Below, piece after piece: positions 1 to 5,214 of a stretch of DNA of 8,504 bases. The stretch comes from an uncultured Candidatus Saccharibacteria bacterium (GTDB lineage: Bacteria; Patescibacteriota; Saccharimonadia; Saccharimonadales; Saccharimonadaceae). Position numbers and translations under genes: made by a program. The stretch covers positions 1 to 8,504 of the forward strand of contig CAJZFK010000025.1 of NCBI GenBank assembly GCA_915070155.1, read 5' to 3'. A model generated the notes under the pieces. It made no database searches and had not been told where the DNA came from. It saw nothing but the letters and a program-made list of their open reading frames with translations. How positions within the stretch are numbered: position 1 is the stretch's first letter; the number at the start of each line of letters is the position of its first letter.

Positions 1-287
1 CTTATTCCAAGCGTTATTTTTTTCTGGCTATGTGAAAGTTTTTTCGTGTATTTTTCAACAATAATTTTTGAGGCTTGGAGTAGGGTATTGCGGTCTGATT
101 TTTGCGACTTTATCTTCGTGATGACTTGTCCGCACTTAATCGTTCCGCCGAGATTGTCAATTGATAAATTGTCGCAATTAACCGTGGCGGCTTGGTTGGA
201 GATCTTTTGGACGTTTTGAGTGCCGTAAACCGCCTCTAATTCAGCGATAGAAATTTCTGGTTGACGGCCAAGAATAGCTATAAACAT
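1..287 (-). CDS. TRM11/Trm-G10-like THUMP-type RNA methyltransferase, N-terminal part (partial)
   Basis: An open frame without stops runs from ATG (complement of 285-287) off the left edge of the window, giving 95 codons. The protein begins MFIAILGRQPEISIAELEAV. An 'ILGR-P-E-S-AELE' opening is typical of the N-terminal domain of TRM11/Trm-G10 type tRNA guanosine-N2 methyltransferases, which place a THUMP-like RNA-binding region before a Rossmann methyltransferase domain. The catalytic domain, with its expected (D/N)PP(Y/F) motif, would lie outside the window, so catalysis cannot be confirmed. The start is supported by a -10 box (TATAAT, complement of 294-299) ending 6 nt before the ATG. Codons here are C-ending far more often than G-ending (my hand count is about 26 to 13), opposite to the plus-strand genes, as expected for a lagging-strand gene. 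I am fairly sure of the coding call and moderately sure of the family. Confidence 0.68.
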   Translation of the reverse strand, partial: MFIAILGRQPEISIAELEAVYGTQNVQKISNQAATVNCDNLSIDNLGGTIKCGQVITKIKSQKSDRNTLLQASKIIVEKYTKKLSHSQKKITLGI

Positions 288-293
288 GTCGTA

Positions 294-302
294 ATTATAA
301 CA
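294..302 (-). promoter_or_regulatory. Extended -10 promoter of the minus-strand methyltransferase gene
   Basis: Read on the minus strand, TG-T-TATAAT (complement of 302-294) is a perfect extended -10 element. No good -35 hexamer sits 16-18 nt upstream. The hexamer ends 6 nt before the ATG, so the transcript should begin at about the first base of the start codon (leaderless). Confidence 0.7.
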
Positions 303-309
303 TTTATCG

Positions 310-318
310 TGGTATAAT
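310..318 (+). promoter_or_regulatory. Extended -10 promoter of the flippase-like/xseAB operon
   Basis: TG-G-TATAAT at 310-318 is a perfect extended -10 element with no recognisable -35. The first in-frame ATG (317) lies inside the -10 hexamer. The next in-frame ATG (326) follows after 7 nt, where transcription should begin. The element lies back-to-back with the minus-strand promoter at 294-302, so the two RNA polymerase footprints must overlap. Confidence 0.7.
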
Positions 319-325
319 GAAGGTT

Positions 326-1393
326 ATGTTACCGAAGGTGTTGCAGCTGTTAAAATCGCCACGAGCTGTTATGAGCGTTTTGACGTTGGCGGTTTTGGCA
401 ATAATAATTTTTCTATCTCGGCATGAGCTCGTGAAGGCGTGGAATCTGTTTTTGCACGCGGATTTATGGCTATTATTCTTACTATTGCCGTTTCAGATTA
501 TCGTGTACTTCGCTGGCGGCGAGATGATTTTTTCGTATCTGAGAGAGAAGAATCTGATTCATCATATTTCCAGGCTGGAACAGACGAGGATTGCGCTGGA
601 GCTTAATTTGGTCAATCACATTTTTCCGTCGGGCGGAGTTAGTGGTATTTCGTATACGACTTGGCGAATGCATAAGCTTGGCGTGAGTTCGGCGCGTTCG
701 ACATTTGCGCAGGTGATTCGTTACGTTACGGGATTTTTGTCGCTTTTGGTTTTGTTGGTGATTGCTGTGTTGGCGCTGGCTATTGACGGTAAGGTTAATC
801 GTTATATCGTTGCGGCGAGTTTCTTGCTGATTATCGTGGTTTTGGCGCTGACGTTTGGTCTGATTTTCGTGTTTTCGTCAAAGCGTCGTATGCAGGCGAC
901 TGCGGCTAAATTGTCCAGATTCATCAATGCGTTGGTAAAAATTGCAACCTTAGGCAAGAAGCGACGAGTGATGAAGTCAAAGAAAGTCGAAGAGTTTTTT
1001 GTTGATATGCAGGACGATTTTCAAGATTTGTCCAATCATCCGAAACTTCTAATAAAACCGATGATTTGGGGAACTGTCTACACTGTTTTTGACGTGGCGA
1101 TGTTTGCTGTGGCGTTTCTATCGCTGGGTGTTTTTGTTAATCCGGCGATTCTGATGGTTGGATACGGCGTGGCAGGATTGGCAGCAATTGTCGTGTTTAC
1201 GCCTGGAGGAACTGGCGTTTATGAGACCATTATGATTATTTTCTTAAGCATGGCAGGCACTCCGCCGGATTTGGCGATTGCTGGAATAATTTTGACGCGA
1301 GCAATTTTACTTACTGGCACGATTATCTTTGGCTATATTTTCTATCAACACGCACTGATTAAATACGGCAAGCCAGATGATTCCCAGATTTAG
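326..1393 (+). CDS. Flippase-like integral membrane protein (LPG synthase transmembrane-domain family, UPF0104)
   Basis: Multi-pass inner-membrane protein of the lysylphosphatidylglycerol-synthase transmembrane family (PF03706 type). Numbering is from the upstream ATG at 317. Hydrophobic segments lie at roughly 17-34, 48-68, 134-156, 161-187, 250-272, 276-296 and 300-342. The two family signature loops are visible: NHIFPSGGVSG at 100-110 and FTPGGTGVYE at 294-303. Stand-alone members lack the C-terminal aminoacyl-transferase domain of MprF and are thought to move lipids or glycolipids; the substrate here is unknown. A basic cytoplasmic loop lies at about 188-222. I prefer the ATG at 326 (355 aa) over 317 (358 aa) because the ATG at 317 overlaps the -10 box and would not be within the transcript. 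The 3' end overlaps xseA by 17 bp, which suggests translational coupling. Confidence 0.85.
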   Translation: MLPKVLQLLKSPRAVMSVLTLAVLAIIIFLSRHELVKAWNLFLHADLWLLFLLLPFQIIVYFAGGEMIFSYLREKNLIHHISRLEQTRIALELNLVNHIFPSGGVSGISYTTWRMHKLGVSSARSTFAQVIRYVTGFLSLLVLLVIAVLALAIDGKVNRYIVAASFLLIIVVLALTFGLIFVFSSKRRMQATAAKLSRFINALVKIATLGKKRRVMKSKKVEEFFVDMQDDFQDLSNHPKLLIKPMIWGTVYTVFDVAMFAVAFLSLGVFVNPAILMVGYGVAGLAAIVVFTPGGTGVYETIMIIFLSMAGTPPDLAIAGIILTRAILLTGTIIFGYIFYQHALIKYGKPDDSQI

Positions 1394-2477
1394 CGTTAGC
1401 AATTTCATAGCAATTGTCAATCAAACTTTTGACGTGGCTTTTGCTGGGATGGTTGAAGTTGAGGGTGAAGTTTCTGGCCTCAAGTCTTATCCTCCGAAAT
1501 ACGCTTTTTTTGATCTGAAGGATGACGATGGGCTGGTTCGGTGTTTTGTTGGTTTTAGCAATTTACGCACGCCAATTGAAGATGGAATGAAAGTTGTCGT
1601 TCGAGCGATGCCGGCGCTTAGGGATAATGGCGCCTTTAGTCTGAACGTTCAAGAGATTCGCCCATTAGGCAAGGGAAGTTTGAAGCGAAGTTTTGAGCTT
1701 TTGAAACAAAAATTGACAGTTGAGGGTTTGTTTAATTCTGAAAGAAAGCGTCCATTACCGCAATATCCTCAGGGGGTGGCTATTATTTCCAGTACGAAAG
1801 CAGCGGGATATGCTGACTTTATGAAGATTTCCAGTGAGCGTTGGGGTGGCGTGAAATTCGTAGTCGCCAACGTCAATGTACAGGGCATGAATGCCGCAGA
1901 TCAAGCTGTGCGGGCTATTTCATATTTCAATCAAATGTCAGAATCTCCAGATGTGATTGTTTTGATTCGCGGCGGTGGTAGTGCAGAGGATTTGGCAAGT
2001 TTTAACGATGAAAAATTGGTGCGGGCGGTAGCGAGTAGTCGTATTCCGACAATGACTGGAATTGGTCATGAGATTAATGAGAGTTTATGTGATTTGGCGG
2101 CGGACGTTCGTGCAGCCACGCCGAGTAATGCTGCGCAATTGCTGTTTCCTGATAAGCGAGAAGTGATTCGACATCTGCATTACAGGCTAATTGACGCGAA
2201 AGATTCAATTTGTAGGGCTATCGAAGAACAATCGCTTAATGCAACAATGTTGCAAAAAGAAGCGCTAAAACAGTGGTCAAGTCGCGTGGATGCGGCTGTA
2301 AATGCAACATTGTCGCAACAAAAAGTCATCGCTGAGTACGATCCGGAAATGGCGCTGCGTCGTGGCTATGCAATGATCAAGGGTGATTTACAGATTGGTA
2401 ATATTGTAGAGATTACAACAAAAGATATAATTATGAAAGCGAGGATTGAGAATAGTGAACAACGATATGACAATTGA
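1377..2477 (+). CDS. xseA: Exodeoxyribonuclease VII large subunit
   Basis: Catalytic subunit of ExoVII, which degrades single-stranded DNA from both ends into short oligonucleotides in the cytoplasm. The N-terminal OB-fold DNA-binding domain is at about 4-97 (begins RFSVSNFIAIVNQTF, later PLGKGSLKRSFELLK). The central nuclease domain, about 120-258, carries RGGGSAEDL (198-206), GIGHEINESL (228-237) and DVRAATPSNAAQLLFP (243-258), the hallmark motifs of XseA. A shortened coiled-coil region follows (about 260-320), then the C-terminal DPEMALRRGYAMI (322-334), matching the family's 'P-LARGYA' tail. At 366 aa it is shorter than E. coli XseA (about 456 aa), the loss falling mainly in the helical region that binds XseB. 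The start overlaps the upstream gene by 17 bp and has no evident SD. The stop is TGA. Confidence 0.95.
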   Translation: MIPRFSVSNFIAIVNQTFDVAFAGMVEVEGEVSGLKSYPPKYAFFDLKDDDGLVRCFVGFSNLRTPIEDGMKVVVRAMPALRDNGAFSLNVQEIRPLGKGSLKRSFELLKQKLTVEGLFNSERKRPLPQYPQGVAIISSTKAAGYADFMKISSERWGGVKFVVANVNVQGMNAADQAVRAISYFNQMSESPDVIVLIRGGGSAEDLASFNDEKLVRAVASSRIPTMTGIGHEINESLCDLAADVRAATPSNAAQLLFPDKREVIRHLHYRLIDAKDSICRAIEEQSLNATMLQKEALKQWSSRVDAAVNATLSQQKVIAEYDPEMALRRGYAMIKGDLQIGNIVEITTKDIIMKARIENSEQRYDN

Positions 2478-2655
2478 GCAAATGATGGCTGAATTGAACG
2501 AGCGAATCGCGTGGTTTCAAGGCGATGATTTTAATCTGGATGAGGCAAAACAGAGGTTTATTGAGGCGAGAGAATTGTCAAAAAAAATTACTGCTACGCT
2601 TGAAGATATGCGACATGATATCGAGGTTCTTAGCGAGGATTTTAACGCTGAGTAA
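2467..2655 (+). CDS. xseB: Exodeoxyribonuclease VII small subunit
   Basis: Small helical protein that binds the long helix of XseA and is needed for active ExoVII. From the ATG at 2467 it is 62 aa, beginning MTIEQMMAELNERIAWFQGD. Its pattern matches XseB: a 'FEE-L-EL---V--LE-G--L-EA---F-EG--L---' helix-turn-helix followed by a terminal helix (EARELSKKITATLEDMRHDI). Upstream TTG (2446) and GTG (2455) codons are in frame, but they would add residues that the family does not have, so I chose the ATG. It overlaps xseA by 11 bp, in a different frame, as is common for this pair. No SD is seen, so expression probably depends on coupling to xseA. Confidence 0.88.
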   Translation: MTIEQMMAELNERIAWFQGDDFNLDEAKQRFIEARELSKKITATLEDMRHDIEVLSEDFNAE

Positions 2656-2659
2656 GATC

Positions 2660-2688
2660 TTTACATCAATTAAAGCATAAGCTATACT
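2660..2688 (+). promoter_or_regulatory. Sigma70-type promoter of the 2696 gene
   Basis: TTTACA (2660-2665), a 17-nt spacer and TATACT (2683-2688). The -10 ends 7 nt before the ATG at 2696, so the transcript is predicted to be leaderless. The promoter starts 4 nt after the xseB stop codon, with no terminator between them. Confidence 0.75.
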
Positions 2689-2695
2689 TTACAAT

Positions 2696-3355
2696 ATGAT
2701 TACGAGAGATAAGAGTGAGCGTGGCTCAGTTAATGGCTGGATGGTCGGCACAATCGGCTGTCTGATATTGTTTTTGATTGCTGGATCTTTGGCAATTTGG
2801 GCGTATATGCAATACTCCCGAGAAAAAAGCAGTGTTGATAGTAAAGTTGCGATTGAAGTTGCTAAGGGTAAGAGCGAACAAGCCGAATCAGACCAGAAGA
2901 AATTTTCTGAAGAAGCAAAAAACCCGCGTATTGAATTTGTTGGTCCTGCTGAATACGGTCGAGTGTCGTTCATGTATCCAAAAACTTGGAGTGTATATGT
3001 AGCAAATGACGGCAGTGACAGAGGTGATTACAAAGCTTATCTTCATCCTGTTTCAGTTCCTTCGACGACCAATAAAAATAGTCGGTTTGCATTAAGGTTG
3101 GAGATTATCAACAAGAATATGGATACGGTGCTGAATGATTATCAATCACGACTAAAGAAGGGTGAATTGACCTCAAGTAGTACTGAGTTTAATGGAATTT
3201 CAGCAACTCGGATTGACGGTACGTTTGAGAAAGAATTGCGTGGCTCTGTGGTTTTGATGAAAGTTCGCGATAAAACTATTCGTTTTTCAACCGACGCGGA
3301 TACGTTTAAGCCAGATTTCCAGACTATATTGAGCACTGTAAAAATCTCTGAATAG
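2696..3355 (+). CDS. Single-pass membrane-anchored extracytoplasmic protein, PsbP-like architecture, function unknown
   Basis: A protein of 219 aa with a short cytoplasmic N-terminus, one strong membrane segment (about 16-39, VGTIGCLILFLIAGSLAIWA), and a charged Lys/Glu-rich linker (about 41-78) that may form a coiled coil. A globular extracytoplasmic domain follows (about 80-219). The domain opens with YGRVSFMYPKTWSVYV (87-102). An 'F-YP--W-V' opening followed by alternating strands resembles PsbP/Mog1p-like folds and many CPR surface proteins, but this is a similarity of pattern only. There is no lipobox, sortase signal or catalytic motif that I can recognise. It has its own promoter and sits just upstream of a kinase that lacks a sensor domain, so a role as partner or sensor is conceivable but unproven. 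Confidence 0.82.
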   Translation: MITRDKSERGSVNGWMVGTIGCLILFLIAGSLAIWAYMQYSREKSSVDSKVAIEVAKGKSEQAESDQKKFSEEAKNPRIEFVGPAEYGRVSFMYPKTWSVYVANDGSDRGDYKAYLHPVSVPSTTNKNSRFALRLEIINKNMDTVLNDYQSRLKKGELTSSSTEFNGISATRIDGTFEKELRGSVVLMKVRDKTIRFSTDADTFKPDFQTILSTVKISE

Positions 3356-3373
3356 AAAAACCCAGTACATATT

Positions 3374-3382
3374 TGCTATACT
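3374..3382 (+). promoter_or_regulatory. Extended -10 promoter of the kinase-regulator-recO operon
   Basis: TG-C-TATACT at 3374-3382 is an extended -10 element. The hexamers 16-18 nt upstream are A-rich and do not resemble a -35. It ends 8 nt before the ATG at 3391, again predicting a leaderless or nearly leaderless mRNA. Confidence 0.68.
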
Positions 3383-3390
3383 AGAATTGT

Positions 3391-4107
3391 ATGGCAGGTA
3401 AAGAGTGGAGTGATGCTGATTTTGGGGGATTGCCGAGCGTTTTGGTGGCGGCACACGAGCTGAAAACGCCGCTGGCTTTGATTAGGCAACTGGCGCTACT
3501 GTTGGACGACGATTTAACCAGTTCTGCCGATAAAACTCAGATCCAGCAACGAATTATTCGGACTTCTGAGCAGGCGTTGCAGCTTACGATCGATTTGGCA
3601 AATTCAGCCAACTTAACGCCGTCGTTATTTCCGCTTGAACCGGTCAATCCGTTGGCTTTATGTCAGCAGGTAGCGATGGAAACGAAGTTCAACGCAATGC
3701 TTTATGGACGAAAAGTTAGCTGGCCTAAGAGCAGTCGAAATAGTCAATTGATATTGGCGAACCGAACACTTTTGGGGCGAATTTTAGCGAATTTTTTGAA
3801 TAACGCACTGGCGTATACGGAGGACGGATCGGAGATTAAGGTTTCGATTAAGGCGACAAAAGATGCCGTGAGAATGAGCGTGCGGGATTTTGGACCGATG
3901 ATGAGTTTGAAGGAATATCGGCTTTTGCTTGATGAAATGGAAACGCGAAAAACCGTGCGAACAAGACCGGAAAGTAGTGGGCTGGGGATTTACGTGGCGA
4001 ATCAATTTGCGCGGGCGATGAATGGGCGGATTGGTCTGATTCGTCATCGCGATGGATTGACTTTTTATGTAGAAATGCCAATTAGTCGGCAGTTGAGCTT
4101 GATATGA
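3391..4107 (+). CDS. Soluble histidine kinase without a sensor domain
   Basis: A 238-aa protein consisting of just the kinase core. The HisKA dimerisation/phosphoacceptor helix carries AHELKTPLALIRQ (21-33) with phospho-acceptor His22. The HATPase_c domain has an N-box, ILANFLNNALAYT (131-143, Asn138), and a G2 box, SSGLGIYVANQFA (196-208). The G1 box is degenerate: RDFGPMM (165-171) keeps the D-x-G but lacks the second glycine. There is no membrane segment, PAS, GAF or HAMP region; only about 20 residues precede the H-box. The phosphorylation target is presumably the receiver encoded next, whose ATG overlaps this gene's TGA by 4 bp. How it senses a signal is not visible in the sequence; a partner protein is likely. 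Confidence 0.88.
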   Translation: MAGKEWSDADFGGLPSVLVAAHELKTPLALIRQLALLLDDDLTSSADKTQIQQRIIRTSEQALQLTIDLANSANLTPSLFPLEPVNPLALCQQVAMETKFNAMLYGRKVSWPKSSRNSQLILANRTLLGRILANFLNNALAYTEDGSEIKVSIKATKDAVRMSVRDFGPMMSLKEYRLLLDEMETRKTVRTRPESSGLGIYVANQFARAMNGRIGLIRHRDGLTFYVEMPISRQLSLI

Positions 4108-4475
4108 AAAAACTGTTAATCGTTGAGGATGATAAGAATTGGGCGGATATTCTGGGCAAGTTTGCTGCGGATGTTGGGGCGGAACATCAAGTGGCGGTTT
4201 CTGGCGGTCAGGCGATTGAAATTATTGACGATTGGCGACCTGATGCTTTAATTTTGGATATGTTGTTAGCTGGCGAAACGGCGATTGCTTTGTTGAATGA
4301 GCTACGATCGTACGCGGATTTGGCGAGTTTGCCGATTGTGGTTTGTACGAATATCGACGTTAAAATGGACGATTTGCGTCCGCTTGGCGTGAAGGCGATT
4401 TTGAATAAAACATCGATGCGTCCGAATGAGGCGCGGGCGATTTTTCGCGAGGTTCTAAATGACGGGGCAGAGTGA
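4104..4475 (+). CDS. Stand-alone response-regulator receiver domain
   Basis: A 123-aa CheY-like receiver with no output domain. The acidic pocket is E8-D9-D10 in LLIVEDDKNW, the phosphoacceptor is Asp52 in ALILDMLL, the switch residue is Thr82 in IVVCTN, and the conserved lysine is Lys102 in ILNKTSM, where the usual following proline is replaced by Thr. All phosphorylation residues are present, so it is probably active and acts by binding a partner. It overlaps the kinase by 4 bp (ATGA) and recO by 17 bp. With no DNA-binding domain, it cannot be assumed to regulate transcription. The stop is TGA. Confidence 0.9.
   Translation: MKKLLIVEDDKNWADILGKFAADVGAEHQVAVSGGQAIEIIDDWRPDALILDMLLAGETAIALLNELRSYADLASLPIVVCTNIDVKMDDLRPLGVKAILNKTSMRPNEARAIFREVLNDGAE
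4449..4452 (+). promoter_or_regulatory. SD-like site for recO
   Basis: GAGG lies inside the receiver gene, 6 nt before the recO ATG at 4459. This fits internal initiation on a polycistronic mRNA, in contrast to the leaderless operon-head genes. Confidence 0.5.
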
Positions 4476-5139
4476 ACGAGTAAAAGCGATCGTTTTGAGG
4501 CGAACGAATTACGCCGAAGCTGACCGAGTTTTGCAATTATTAACGCCAAAAGGTCGACGTAGCGTAATCGCAAAAGGTGTGCGTCGGGAGCGCAGTAAAT
4601 TGGCGGGCGGAATTGAATTATTCGCGATTTGCGACGTGGTTATTCGTTCTGGTCGGGGCGATTTGGGGCTATTAACTTCCGCTCGATTGTCGGCTTTTTA
4701 TCGGCATATTTTGGAAGATTATGATCGAATGCAATTTGCATATTCGGTGATGAAATTGGTTTCTGCGGCGAGTGAAAATATTGACGAACCAGAATGGTAT
4801 TATGTGCTGAGTCAAGTTTTGGAGCAATTGAATAATCCTGCAATAAACCAAAAATTGATTGAAACGTGGTTTTATTTGCAATACGCGAGTTTGCTGGGAG
4901 ATGAACTGAATCTTCGTACGGACGTAACGACAGCGGCGCTGCTGCCAGATAAAAGATATATGTATGACAATGCGGAGAAAGGCTTGAGATTGGCGGAGCA
5001 GGGCGATTTGGGCGCAGACGCTATTAAGCTACTGAGGTTGATCCAGGCGAAGCCACTCGCGAATGTGGCGCAAATTGGCGGAATATCTGAGGTTGTGAAT
5101 GATTGTTGGTTGACCGCCAGACAGCATGCCGCGGTGTAA
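4459..5139 (+). CDS. recO: DNA repair/recombination mediator RecO
   Basis: RecO works with RecR (and RecF) to load RecA onto SSB-coated single-stranded DNA and anneals complementary strands. The 226-aa product opens with an N-terminal OB-fold domain (about 5-80). It shows VKAIVLRRTNYAEADRVLQL (8-27), then PKGRRSVIAKGVRRERSKLA (30-49), the 'G-GVR--KS-LAG-LE-F' pattern of RecO. The rest is the helical C-terminal domain (about 85-226), ending in a weakly conserved tail. Only Cys58 and Cys216 are present, so the four-cysteine zinc site found in many RecO proteins is absent. Its start overlaps the response regulator by 17 bp and is preceded by GAGG. recO therefore appears to be the last gene of the kinase-regulator operon. 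Confidence 0.9.
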   Translation: MTGQSERVKAIVLRRTNYAEADRVLQLLTPKGRRSVIAKGVRRERSKLAGGIELFAICDVVIRSGRGDLGLLTSARLSAFYRHILEDYDRMQFAYSVMKLVSAASENIDEPEWYYVLSQVLEQLNNPAINQKLIETWFYLQYASLLGDELNLRTDVTTAALLPDKRYMYDNAEKGLRLAEQGDLGADAIKLLRLIQAKPLANVAQIGGISEVVNDCWLTARQHAAV

Positions 5140-5153
5140 AATTGCTCGTAAAA

Positions 5154-5162
5154 TGGTATAAT
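5154..5162 (+). promoter_or_regulatory. Extended -10 promoter of the glyS operon
   Basis: TG-G-TATAAT at 5154-5162 is a perfect extended -10 with no clear -35, starting 15 nt after the recO stop. Transcription should begin near 5169-5170, about 45 nt upstream of the chosen glyS start. It is the only promoter in the window predicted to give a real 5' leader. Confidence 0.7.
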
Positions 5163-5182
5163 TTAGGAAATAATGTGAATCG

Positions 5183-5199
5183 CCATGTTGCCAACATGG
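5183..5199 (+). repeat. Perfect inverted repeat in the glyS leader (operator or RNA hairpin)
   Basis: CCATGTTG-C-CAACATGG is an 8-bp perfect inverted repeat with a 1-nt centre. As RNA it could form a 6-bp stem with a 5-nt loop (5189-5193). As DNA it could be a dimer-binding operator just downstream of the start of transcription. Its right arm ends in the GG that begins the SD-like GGAGAAAGG, so folding could limit ribosome access to glyS. Its function is unproven. Confidence 0.6.
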
Positions 5200-5206
5200 A
5201 GAAAGG
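5198..5206 (+). promoter_or_regulatory. SD-like sequence for glyS
   Basis: GGAGAAAGG ends 8 nt before the ATG at 5215 and decides the start in favour of 5215 over the in-frame ATG at 5185. The latter lies inside the left arm of the inverted repeat. Confidence 0.6.
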
Positions 5207-5214
5207 TTTTTTCA

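Noticed and set aside
2446..2466. TTG (2446) or GTG (2455) as the xseB start
   Set aside because: The residues added are not typical of XseB, and the ATG at 2467 gives the normal N-terminus.
4208..4573. 121-codon minus-strand open frame across the receiver/recO junction
   Set aside because: It lies fully opposite two well-supported genes, has no family resemblance and is best explained as a shadow of G/T-rich plus-strand codons.
5183..5212. Intrinsic terminator or attenuator formed by the inverted repeat and the T6 run
   Set aside because: The stem is short and AT-containing, and 7 nt separate it from the T run. The SD and start codon follow directly, so an operator or translational role is more likely.
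5163..5214. T-box or glycine riboswitch upstream of glyS
   Set aside because: The leader is only about 45 nt, far too short for either, and no T-box consensus (TGGNACCGCG) is present.
5185..5214. ATG at 5185 as the glyS start
   Set aside because: It sits in the inverted repeat without an SD and adds ten atypical residues, while ATG 5215 has GGAGAAAGG 8 nt upstream.
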